Source of the DNA: Candidatus Saccharimonadota bacterium
GTDB lineage: Bacteria; Patescibacteriota; Saccharimonadia; Saccharimonadales; Saccharimonadaceae
Direction of reading: 5' to 3'
DNA: 8,832 nucleotides
Assembly: GCA_028289185.1 (NCBI GenBank)
Contig: JAQGGV010000063.1
Location: 1 to 8,832 of the forward strand
Shown here: piece after piece, positions 1 to 5,455 of the stretch
Layout of the letters: every line of letters starts with the position of its first letter
Position numbering within the stretch: position 1 is the stretch's first letter
The notes under the pieces: generated by a model
The model's input: only the letters and a program-made list of their open reading frames with translations
Databases searched by the model: none
What the model was told of the DNA's origin: nothing
Program-made: the position numbers and the translations under genes

Positions 1-57
1 TTCGTCGAACATTCCCATACCACCATTATACCCTACACCGTCGAGCATTACTTGTGA
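1..57 (+). CDS. Possible C-terminal end of an upstream gene (partial)
   Basis: Frame 1 is open from the window edge to a TGA at 55-57 and encodes 18 residues ending in YTVEHYL. Third codon positions are rich in C, like the neighbouring hrcA. It ends 8 bases before the CIRCE element, a natural place for a preceding gene to stop. The piece is too short to assign a family. The same bases also read open on the reverse strand from an ATG at 48 (a Gly-rich peptide, MLDGVGYN...), but that start has no visible ribosome binding site, so I prefer the forward reading. Confidence 0.35.
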   Translation, partial: FVEHSHTTIIPYTVEHYL

Positions 58-65
58 CGGTATGC

Positions 66-92
66 TTGGCACTCTAGTTGCACGAGTGCTAA
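66..92 (+). promoter_or_regulatory. CIRCE operator (HrcA binding site)
   Basis: The bases are TTGGCACTC, nine spacer bases, then GAGTGCTAA. This matches the CIRCE consensus TTAGCACTC-N9-GAGTGCTAA at 17 of 18 arm positions. The one difference, G for A at the third base, leaves a G-T wobble opposite the other arm. The element overlaps the -35 hexamer of the promoter directly in front of hrcA, so bound HrcA would block RNA polymerase. This predicts autoregulation of hrcA and heat control of the grpE operon. Confidence 0.95.
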
Positions 93-106
93 AAGCGAGC
101 TATAAT
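78..106 (+). promoter_or_regulatory. Sigma-70-type promoter of the hrcA operon
   Basis: The -35 is TTGCAC (78-83), followed by a 17-base spacer and a perfect -10 TATAAT (101-106). The -35 lies in the CIRCE spacer and the right CIRCE arm lies in the promoter spacer. Only six bases separate the -10 from the ATG at 113, so transcription would start at about 112-114, on or beside the initiation codon. The mRNA is therefore probably leaderless. Confidence 0.85.
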
Positions 107-112
107 GAGGGC

Positions 113-820
113 ATGACAGAGCGTCAAATGCAGATACTGGCAACAATCATCGAACAGTACGCCGAGGTGGCTTCGCCGGTCGGTAGCGTAACGCTTGCCA
201 AACTTTTTAATGTATCCAGCGCGACCATCCGTTCGGAAATGGCCAAACTCGAGGAACTAAACCTCATCACTCAGCCACACACCAGTGCTGGCCGTATCCC
301 GACTGACCAAGGTTATAGGTTTTACGTCAATACCATCAACGAACTACAGGCAAATACCACGCCACAACTCGATCGCAGTGCGAGAGCGATTGAAGCCCGT
401 GTGAATAACCACGGTAACCGTGCGGACAGGGCGATTCGGAGTGCCGTTGATAGCTTGGTTGATTTGACGCAGAACCTGGGCCTAGCCACGATTGGTGACG
501 AACTATACCTCAACGGTATGGGTAACCTGTTTAGTCAGCCAGATTTTATTGGTGGCGACCATGTGCAAGCCGTCGCTAGACTGCTAGATAACCTAGAACC
601 ATGGCTACGCGAAGCCGCGCCAAACGAGCCGCTCAATGTCTATATTGGTAGTGAAAACCCGATCGGCAAAACCAGCGGTGCCTCGCTAATCATCAGCCGT
701 TTCCGCTCACCATATAGCGACAATAGCTACATTGGTGTCCTAGGCCCAACTCGCCAAAGTTATGCCAAAGTTATGCGATTGGTTCGCCACGCCGGCGCCA
801 TGCTAGAGGAAGTGCTGTAG
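113..820 (+). CDS. hrcA: Heat-inducible transcription repressor HrcA, short form
   Basis: HrcA binds CIRCE operators and represses chaperone operons until heat stress occupies GroEL. The N-terminus is a winged helix (about residues 1-72) with the family motifs SPVGS (21-25), VSSATIRSEMAKLEEL (34-49) and QPHTSAGRIPTDQGYRFYV (54-72). The C-terminus has the usual IGVLGPTRQSYAKVM segment of the GAF-like domain. At 235 residues it is about 100 shorter than typical HrcA (about 340), so the middle GAF/dimerisation part is reduced while both ends are intact. I chose the ATG at 113: the in-frame ATG at 62 lies upstream of CIRCE and the -10 box and could not be on the mRNA. GAGG at 107-110 is too close to act as a normal Shine-Dalgarno site. 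It is the first gene of a four-gene overlapping operon ending in grpE. Confidence 0.95.
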   Translation: MTERQMQILATIIEQYAEVASPVGSVTLAKLFNVSSATIRSEMAKLEELNLITQPHTSAGRIPTDQGYRFYVNTINELQANTTPQLDRSARAIEARVNNHGNRADRAIRSAVDSLVDLTQNLGLATIGDELYLNGMGNLFSQPDFIGGDHVQAVARLLDNLEPWLREAAPNEPLNVYIGSENPIGKTSGASLIISRFRSPYSDNSYIGVLGPTRQSYAKVMRLVRHAGAMLEEVL

Positions 821-990
821 TGAAAATCAAAATCAATCCGTATATTGCGATACTTATCATCAACTTGCCAATCTTTTTCATCATTCGTTTGCTGCGTATC
901 CCATCTGAGTATTTCGCGATTTACTTCCTTATACTCTTTGGTGCTGTTGTTTATAGACAGTACTGGACAAATAGCGAGGTCAAAAAATAA
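820..990 (+). CDS. Small two-helix membrane protein, unknown function
   Basis: This is a 56-residue protein starting with GTG at 820, whose G is the last base of the hrcA TAG stop (one-base overlap, TAGTG). AGAGGA at 805-810 sits nine bases upstream and supports this start. There are two hydrophobic stretches, about residues 8-26 (YIAILIINLPIFFIIRLL) and 31-47 (YFAIYFLILFGAVVY), joined by a short polar turn. The C-terminus is basic and ends in VKK. I recognise no family. Its tight coupling to hrcA and to the next gene argues for a real, translated protein made with the repressor. A role in the stress response or the envelope is only a guess. Confidence 0.75.
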   Translation: MKIKINPYIAILIINLPIFFIIRLLRIPSEYFAIYFLILFGAVVYRQYWTNSEVKK

Positions 991-1160
991 TGGCAGAGTG
1001 GTTGGGACATCTGATGATCGGTTGGCCAACGTGGCTGATTGGTCTGGCGGCCATCGCAATCATGGTAATCGGGACGACTATAGCCTATTACAGTGCCCAT
1101 GCCATTCATAACATCGAAGCATTTCATAGCAAGGAAATAAAGCATGACAAAACATCCTAA
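990..1160 (+). CDS. Small single-helix membrane protein, unknown function
   Basis: This is a 56-residue protein whose ATG at 990 shares one base with the preceding TAA stop (TAATG). GAGG at 976-979 lies ten bases upstream. One hydrophobic segment runs from about residue 12 to 34 (PTWLIGLAAIAIMVIGTTIAYY), followed by a polar, His-containing tail (HAIHNIEAFHSKEIKHDKTS). Its last 17 bases overlap the start of grpE in another frame. No family is recognised. The start-stop overlaps on both sides and good ribosome binding sites suggest a genuine operon member; the two small proteins might act as a pair. Confidence 0.72.
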   Translation: MAEWLGHLMIGWPTWLIGLAAIAIMVIGTTIAYYSAHAIHNIEAFHSKEIKHDKTS

Positions 1161-1668
1161 ACCCCAAGATAATACCGACGATATTCCCGAAGAGGACAAG
1201 CTCTTGCAGGACGAACAGCAGCAAGACGAGATGGGTATCAAACTGACAGAACTGACCATGGATTTGCAGCGTACGCGCGCTGATTTCGAGAATTATCGAA
1301 AGCGTGTCGATACCGAAAAACAACAGGCTCGCGAGGCTGGACAGGCCAGTGCCATTTTGAAATTATTACCTGTCGTTGACAACATCGAGCGCGCAATCAC
1401 GCATATGCCAGATGATCTGACGGACAATGCCTGGGCACAGAGTGTTGTTGGCCTGGTTAAAAACCTGGACAAATCACTCGACAGTTTGAACCTCAAACGT
1501 ATCGAAGCCAGCCCGGGCACAGCGTTTAATCCAGAGCTGCACGAAGCGATTCAGTTCGACGAGGATACAGAGGGTGAGCATGAGGTTATCGCCGAGGAGT
1601 TGCAGGCAGGCTATACCCTGAACGGTCATCCTATCCGTCACGCCATGGTCAAGGTCACTCGTCAGTAA
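1144..1668 (+). CDS. grpE: GrpE, nucleotide exchange factor for DnaK
   Basis: GrpE dimers release ADP from the cytoplasmic chaperone DnaK and so drive its folding cycle. The 174-residue protein has the usual layout: an acidic, disordered N-terminus (about 1-30), a long coiled-coil helix with ADFENYRKR (46-54), the helical dimer motif LLPVVDNIERA (74-84), FNPELHEAI, and a C-terminal beta domain ending in GHPIRHAMVKVTRQ. AAGGA at 1131-1135 is spaced eight bases from the ATG at 1144. The start overlaps the preceding small gene by 17 bases, implying coupled translation. It is the last gene of the CIRCE-controlled operon. dnaK does not follow; instead a new promoter and the tat genes do, so DnaK and DnaJ must be encoded elsewhere. 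Confidence 0.97.
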   Translation: MTKHPKPQDNTDDIPEEDKLLQDEQQQDEMGIKLTELTMDLQRTRADFENYRKRVDTEKQQAREAGQASAILKLLPVVDNIERAITHMPDDLTDNAWAQSVVGLVKNLDKSLDSLNLKRIEASPGTAFNPELHEAIQFDEDTEGEHEVIAEELQAGYTLNGHPIRHAMVKVTRQ

Positions 1669-1707
1669 AGGCCAGATACGGCTTGTTGTGAATTTGTATT
1701 ATAATAG

Positions 1708-1736
1708 TTGCAATACTAGCATAATCAGTATATGAT
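1708..1736 (+). promoter_or_regulatory. Promoter of the tatA-tatC genes
   Basis: TTGCAA (1708-1713), a 17-base spacer and TATGAT (1731-1736) lie in the 108-base gap between grpE and tatA, inside an AT-rich stretch. Transcription would start near 1743, giving a leader of about 35 bases that carries the AAAGAGG ribosome binding site (1766-1772). A TATAAT at 1700-1705 just upstream has no good -35 at 16-18 bases and may be secondary. No clear terminator separates grpE from this promoter, so read-through is possible. Confidence 0.6.
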
Positions 1737-1776
1737 GTAAGAGCAAACAACTTAACACAACAAAAAAAGAGGTATT

Positions 1777-1950
1777 ATGCCACATTTAGGTACACCAGAA
1801 CTCATCATCATCTTGTTGGTAGTTTTGCTCCTTTTCGGAGGCAAGAAGCTACCTGAACTCGCTCGCAGCGTTGGTGAATCAATGACTGAACTGCGAAAGG
1901 GTGCAAATGGTTCGAAGAGCGAATCAACCGAGTCAAGCAAGGCCGAATAA
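1777..1950 (+). CDS. tatA: TatA, twin-arginine translocase pore subunit
   Basis: TatA oligomerises at a TatC-substrate complex to let folded proteins cross the membrane. The protein has 57 residues. It starts MPHLGTPELIIILLVVLLLF, a short transmembrane helix with the usual Glu at position 8. The hinge and amphipathic helix follow as FGGKKLPELARSVGESM (20-36), which is diagnostic of the TatA/E family. A short polar, Ser/Glu-rich tail ends the protein. AAAGAGG sits four bases before the ATG. It is too short to show up in long-ORF searches. No separate TatB is seen, so this looks like a minimal TatA-TatC system in which TatA would serve both roles. The gene overlaps tatC by 44 bases. Confidence 0.93.
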   Translation: MPHLGTPELIIILLVVLLLFGGKKLPELARSVGESMTELRKGANGSKSESTESSKAE

Positions 1951-3256
1951 ACCAAGTCGCGACTCCCAAAAGCTGACGTTTCTGGAGCATCTATATGAGC
2001 TTCGAAAACGTCTATTTTGGGTTGTACTGACCCTTGTGTTTACAACTGCAATTGGTCTGGAACTTAAAGACCAATTGATAGAGGTAGTCATGGCACCGCT
2101 CAAGGGGGGCCGCCTGATTTACCTGACACCTGGCGGTGGTTTTAGCTTTATTTTTACCCTCAGTTTATACTTCGGGATTCTCCTGACGATTCCGGTGATA
2201 ACGTACCAGATTTATAAGTTTCTGCAACCAATGCTACAGGAACCTTCTCGTAAATTTATCACCATCTATATCAGCACTTCCGTTGTACTAGCTTCAGCTG
2301 GGGCTTCGCTTGCGTATTTCCTGGCAATTCCAGGTGCTCTTGGATTTTTGGACGGCGTTGCCGGTAGCGCAATTGTCGCAAGCCTGACCGCTGATTCATA
2401 TTTGACCTTTGTGACGACGTATATGGTAGGACTGGCAGCACTCTTCCAGCTGCCGCTACTGATATTCCTCTATGATCACATTCGACCGATTCCACCTGGG
2501 GCGCTGCTCAAATCACAGCGCTACGGTATCGTCGCGACCACCGTCATGGCGGGATTTATCACGCCGTCGCCCGACCTCATGAACTATTCGATTGTGTTGT
2601 TCCCAATGCTTGCCGCCTATGAATCAGGTGTCTTGGCGGTGTATATTCGTCGCAAATACTTTCGCAAAAAGCCCAATGTTATAAAATCATCCAAGAAAAG
2701 GGTACCCAAAAATCCCGAAGCTGAGGCACTGAGTGAGGCCAAGCCGCTGACTGACATCGTCGAGGAAATCGCCGAGAGTAATGGCCAGAAACCCGAGCAA
2801 GTTGACATTCAGCCAGTTCTTGAGCAGGTTCCAATTCCGGTGGAGCAGGTGCCCGTTGCATCAATTCCGGTTCAAGAAGTTGAACAAGTACCAGTCCAAC
2901 AGGCCCCTCAGCCGGTTGAAGTGGTGCCTGTTCAATATGCCCCGCAGCCCATCTATGTCCAGGATAGTAACGGTCAGGTGCAACAAGTCTATGTCCAACA
3001 GCAGTACGCCGCTCCGCAACAGGTGTATGTTCAGCAACAGCCTGTATCGCAGGCTTACTACGCACCCGAGCCGCAGCCAGTTCCCGTACAGCAACAGGTT
3101 CCCGCGCCAGAATTACCTCGCGGACGAGCCATGGATTTCCGCGTATCCGATCGCTATAAAACAAATGTTCATGTGCCTAGACGACAGGGGCCGCAGGATA
3201 CCCCAGGACAAAATAGTGACGAATCTGCCGATGGTCTATTGACAGCCCAAGCATAA
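1907..3256 (+). CDS. tatC: TatC, twin-arginine translocase receptor with long Pro/Gln-rich tail
   Basis: TatC recognises the twin-arginine signal peptide and nucleates the translocase. The core (residues 1-250 of 449) has the family marks: TFLEHLYELRKRL (24-36), YQIYKFLQPML (100-110), a following Glu (112), FQLPLL (180-185), and GFITPSPDLMNYSIVLFPMLAAYE (216-239, Asp 223). It has the expected pattern of six hydrophobic helices. TatC normally ends near here. This protein continues for about 200 residues: a basic linker (RRKYFRKK), an acidic part, then low-complexity sequence rich in VEQVPV, YVQQQ and APQP (about 300-395), and a final polar segment ending in DGLLTAQA. I chose ATG 1907 with GAAAGGG five bases upstream; GTG 1901 overlaps that site. 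It overlaps tatA by 44 bases. The tail should be cytoplasmic. Confidence 0.92.
   Translation: MVRRANQPSQARPNKPSRDSQKLTFLEHLYELRKRLFWVVLTLVFTTAIGLELKDQLIEVVMAPLKGGRLIYLTPGGGFSFIFTLSLYFGILLTIPVITYQIYKFLQPMLQEPSRKFITIYISTSVVLASAGASLAYFLAIPGALGFLDGVAGSAIVASLTADSYLTFVTTYMVGLAALFQLPLLIFLYDHIRPIPPGALLKSQRYGIVATTVMAGFITPSPDLMNYSIVLFPMLAAYESGVLAVYIRRKYFRKKPNVIKSSKKRVPKNPEAEALSEAKPLTDIVEEIAESNGQKPEQVDIQPVLEQVPIPVEQVPVASIPVQEVEQVPVQQAPQPVEVVPVQYAPQPIYVQDSNGQVQQVYVQQQYAAPQQVYVQQQPVSQAYYAPEPQPVPVQQQVPAPELPRGRAMDFRVSDRYKTNVHVPRRQGPQDTPGQNSDESADGLLTAQA
2657..3253 (+). repeat. Low-complexity Pro/Gln/Val tail of TatC
   Basis: This codes for the C-terminal extension of TatC (about residues 251-449). Its middle holds short degenerate repeats such as EQVPV, QVYVQQQ and YAPQP. 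The synonymous codons vary (cag/caa, gtt/gtc/gtg), so it is a protein-level repeat and not a recent DNA duplication. Its composition is typical of disordered, partner-binding linkers. Confidence 0.75.
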
Positions 3257-3308
3257 GCATGGTTTACTCTAGTTAACACCACGCAAAAACAAAAAAAAGA
3301 AATCAGCA

Positions 3309-3530
3309 ATGCAAATCAAACAAGAAGTCACCGCAATCTTGAACAAACCAATGGACCGCAAGGGCTTTTTGAGGCATGTTGCTATCGGTGTTGTCGCACT
3401 CAGCGGGGCAGGAGCCGCACTGAGATTGCTGCAACCAGAAAAACAAAAATCGACCCATACCGTCACGGTAGTTGAAAAAGGCTACGGCGGAACGGCATAC
3501 GGAGGCAACGCAGAACCAAAATCATCTTAA
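3309..3530 (+). CDS. Small protein with Tat-like signal and Gly/Tyr-rich tail
   Basis: This is a 73-residue protein lying between two tatC-like genes. Residues 15-42 (MDRKGFLRHVAIGVVALSGA and following) resemble a twin-arginine signal: a basic n-region with D-R-K-G-F-L-R, close to the S-R-R-x-F-L-K consensus but with Lys for the second Arg, then a moderately hydrophobic Ala/Gly-rich core. The mature part is only about 30 residues and includes VEKGYGGTAYGGN. From memory, small CPR proteins with a Tat-like signal and a GYGxSAYGG-like end are common, but I cannot confirm this here. The ATG at 3309 is preceded by an A-rich stretch with only a weak ribosome binding site; ATG 3351 would begin right at the signal but has none. 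It may be a resident Tat substrate or a small anchored partner of the translocase. No export function can be assigned. Confidence 0.72.
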   Translation: MQIKQEVTAILNKPMDRKGFLRHVAIGVVALSGAGAALRLLQPEKQKSTHTVTVVEKGYGGTAYGGNAEPKSS

Positions 3531-3590
3531 AATCATAGTTTTATACATAGGCGGAAGTAAACAGTCTCGACCACCAATTTCACAATAAGC

Positions 3591-3624
3591 TTGTCTTTTA
3601 AGCACAACCAGTATAAACTATAAC
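3591..3624 (+). promoter_or_regulatory. Weak candidate promoter before the second tatC-like gene
   Basis: The 178-base gap contains TTGTCT (3591-3596) and two overlapping -10-like boxes, TATAAA (3612-3617, 15-base spacer) and TATAAC (3619-3624, 22-base spacer). Neither spacing is ideal. A leader of about 80 bases would follow. I see no strong hairpin or terminator in the gap, so the gene could also be read through from tatA-tatC. Confidence 0.3.
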
Positions 3625-3708
3625 GTATCAAAGTGAGGATCCCACCACACCTAACTTGTACACAACCATAATCTACCATCGGTAACACCAGGGACTTTAG
3701 GTAAGGCA

Positions 3709-5220
3709 ATGGGAATAAAAAACAAAAAACAACAATCAACATCGACCCAAACAACAACAAATAACGAACCGGGTAAACAAACGTTTAGGGAACACCTACG
3801 TGCATTTCGTGGGCGTTTGCTATGGTTCGTCGGTTCGTTCATCGTGGCCTCAGTCATAGGATTTGAATTCAAGGACATTATTCAGGGGCTATTCACCATG
3901 CAGCTGACGGATTTGAATCTCATTAACCTCGCCCCATCGGATGATCTGCAATCAACATTACAAATTAGTTTGTATGCAGGTATCGTCGCTGGTTTGCCGC
4001 TCGCCATTTACCACGCATATAGGTTCGTAGAACCGGTACTCAATCGGGGCACGTCGTACGCGGTCAGGTTACTTATGAGCTCCGCCGTACTTGTTGCCGC
4101 CGCTATTTCACTTGCCTTTATGGTCACGATTCCGCTGGCGCTCGGCGTTATGATTCATCATGGCCAGGACGCGGCGGTCAACCATGTCAGCACCCAATCA
4201 TTCCTGAATTTTGCCGTTCCCAATCTGATAGCAATCACCATTTTGTTCCAGCTGCCGTTGCTGATCGTATTTAGCAATAGCGTCCAGGCATTTAGCAAAA
4301 AACGTAAGGCTTGGTTACAGCGAATTGTACTACCAGTAACGCTTATTACATCCTGGTTGGCGTCGTCGTTTATATCGTTTAACAGGGGAATCGTAGGCAT
4401 GTTGCTGATTGCTGTACCAACGATTGTCATGTTCGAAATCGCAATGTTCTGGGCACACAAACACCCAGGCAAAGCTATCGCGCAGCAACCTATCCAGCAG
4501 CACAGCAAGGCAGTCGAGACGATAGTTGAACAGCCGCAGGAAGAAGTGTATGAGCAACCTGTAGGGCAGCTTGCCACCGAGCCAGCAACTTTCAAATTTG
4601 TCTCCGAGTCGCAAAAAACCATCCCTGAAACGCAAGCACTCGAACCATTCCCAGATGAAATGTTCGACGCGATGCTGCAAGACAAGGACGAGTATGCGTA
4701 CGATGATCAGCCGTCGCGAGCACCATTGCCATCATCACTCGAGGTGATTGATGAGTCTCGGCCGATCTTCCATGCACCAATTCCAGCTGCCGCACCCGTT
4801 ATTCGCCAGCAGCCAGTCCACCATGCGACGCCTGTACCAGTTGCGATGCAACAGCCGACGCCAGTACCCCGACCGCAGCCTATGACGCAGACGATTGTCC
4901 AGGCTGCTCCGGCATCAGTCGTGCAACGACCGGTCATCCTAGCACCAGCTGCCGTCACACCGACCCCAGCCCAGCAAGTCCCGGTTCAAGCGCCACGCTT
5001 TGCGGCATCATTCAGCCCGTCGCGTCCGCAGCCAATCGCACAGCCACAGCCTATCGTCAAACAACCAGCCTATTCACGCCCAATAACGGAGACACTGAAG
5101 CCTCAGCAAACCCAAACGCCGCCGCTTCGCAGCCCGAACGCTCCGCAGCAAACGATCCCATTCCAGATGCGTCCTGTGCAGCCTTACGGCAACACAATCG
5201 AAGGCCTTTTGCCCGCATAG
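3709..5220 (+). CDS. Divergent TatC-like protein with long Pro/Gln-rich tail
   Basis: The first 250 of 503 residues align by eye with the TatC encoded just upstream: TFREHLRAFRGRLLWFV versus TFLEHLYELRKRLFWVV, YHAYRFVEPVL versus YQIYKFLQPML, and a shared FQLPLLI (180-186). Helix spacing also matches. Conserved residues are missing. The Glu of the HLxELR motif is Ala 32, the post-PxL Glu region reads NRGTS, and the TPSPD loop is replaced by SFNRG, so the signal-recognition surface is probably altered. A soluble tail of about 248 residues follows: Gln-rich, then acidic (FPDEMFDAMLQDKDEYAYDD), then Pro/Gln/Ala-rich, ending EGLLPA. AGG at 3699-3701 precedes the ATG by seven bases. It may form hetero-oligomers with TatC, guide particular substrates, or be a degraded duplicate. 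Its intact 503 codons argue for function. Confidence 0.82.
   Translation: MGIKNKKQQSTSTQTTTNNEPGKQTFREHLRAFRGRLLWFVGSFIVASVIGFEFKDIIQGLFTMQLTDLNLINLAPSDDLQSTLQISLYAGIVAGLPLAIYHAYRFVEPVLNRGTSYAVRLLMSSAVLVAAAISLAFMVTIPLALGVMIHHGQDAAVNHVSTQSFLNFAVPNLIAITILFQLPLLIVFSNSVQAFSKKRKAWLQRIVLPVTLITSWLASSFISFNRGIVGMLLIAVPTIVMFEIAMFWAHKHPGKAIAQQPIQQHSKAVETIVEQPQEEVYEQPVGQLATEPATFKFVSESQKTIPETQALEPFPDEMFDAMLQDKDEYAYDDQPSRAPLPSSLEVIDESRPIFHAPIPAAAPVIRQQPVHHATPVPVAMQQPTPVPRPQPMTQTIVQAAPASVVQRPVILAPAAVTPTPAQQVPVQAPRFAASFSPSRPQPIAQPQPIVKQPAYSRPITETLKPQQTQTPPLRSPNAPQQTIPFQMRPVQPYGNTIEGLLPA
4474..5217 (+). repeat. Low-complexity Pro/Gln/Ala tail of the TatC-like protein
   Basis: This encodes about residues 256-503 of the second TatC-like protein. 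It is rich in Pro, Gln, Ala and Val (for example APIPAAAPVIRQQPV and PVPRPQPMTQT), with an acidic patch near residues 308-330. It differs in wording from the tail of the first TatC but has the same style and position, so the extension is a shared trait of both paralogues. Confidence 0.7.
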
Positions 5221-5236
5221 GTATCCATTACAGATG

Positions 5237-5269
5237 AGAAGACCAGGCTCGAGCCTGGTCTTCTTTTTT
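5237..5269 (+). terminator. Strong rho-independent terminator
   Basis: There is a perfect 13-bp inverted repeat, GAAGACCAGGCTC (5238-5250) and GAGCCTGGTCTTC (5251-5263), extended by an A-T pair. Six T's follow at 5264-5269. It lies 17 bases after the stop of the second tatC-like gene and closes the tat locus before the surface-protein gene. Confidence 0.95.
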
Positions 5270-5288
5270 GTTGTCGCGCCGTAGGCAA

Positions 5289-5304
5289 GCCGGATTAATT
5301 CGGC
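5289..5304. other. 16-base palindrome in intergenic region
   Basis: GCCGGATTAATTCGGC is symmetric at 14 of 16 positions, with only the G-T pair at 5293/5300 off. It lies about 95 bases upstream of the -35 of the surface-protein promoter. It has no T-run, so it is not a terminator. It could bind a dimeric regulator or be chance. Confidence 0.35.
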
Positions 5305-5383
5305 CTTTAGGCGATGGAGAATCTGTGTCGAATTCACTTCGAAAAAGACTCGGAAGGGCGAGCCTCTCCTCCTATTATTCTGC

Positions 5384-5412
5384 TTGTGTCTACCTCTGGA
5401 AAAAGGTAGAAT
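5384..5412 (+). promoter_or_regulatory. Promoter of the giant surface-protein gene
   Basis: TTGTGT (5384-5389), a 17-base spacer and TAGAAT (5407-5412) predict a start near 5419 and a leader of about 37 bases. The rest of the intergenic region (5270-5455) holds the palindrome at 5289 and no gene that I can see. Confidence 0.6.
5389..5410. promoter_or_regulatory. Inverted repeat over the promoter spacer and -10 (possible operator)
   Basis: TCTACCT (5389-5395) and AGGTAGA (5404-5410) are perfect 7-base inverted arms separated by CTGGAAAA. The pair fills most of the promoter spacer and covers the first four bases of the -10. A repressor bound here would block the promoter. As RNA it would lie upstream of the predicted start, so a DNA operator is more likely than an attenuator. 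Confidence 0.4.
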
Positions 5413-5455
5413 TAAGGCAGGCATTAACGGGGAGATAAAAAGGGTATAGGGCTGT

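Noticed and set aside
1..48. Divergent gene starting on the reverse strand at 48
   Set aside because: Sixteen open codons from an ATG are visible, but there is no ribosome binding site or convincing promoter, and the peptide is odd (Gly/Met-rich). The forward reading is more natural, but neither is proven.
62..112. In-frame ATG at 62 as the hrcA start
   Set aside because: It lies upstream of the CIRCE and the -10 box, so it would not be on the transcript, and the extra 17 residues match nothing in the family. ATG 113 begins the usual HrcA N-terminus.
1700..1705. TATAAT after grpE as the main tatA promoter
   Set aside because: No acceptable -35 lies 16-18 bases upstream (the position reads TACGGC). 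The TTGCAA/TATGAT pair just downstream is better spaced.
2679..3164. 161-codon reverse-strand ORF opposite tatC
   Set aside because: It is the antisense reading of the Pro/Gln-rich tail codons, a well-known source of false long ORFs. It has no ribosome binding site and no recognisable domain.
3526..3542. AT-rich hairpin TAAAA-TCATAG-TTTTA after the 73-codon gene as a terminator
   Set aside because: It has only five A-T pairs, overlaps the stop codon and has no following T-run, so it is too weak to call.
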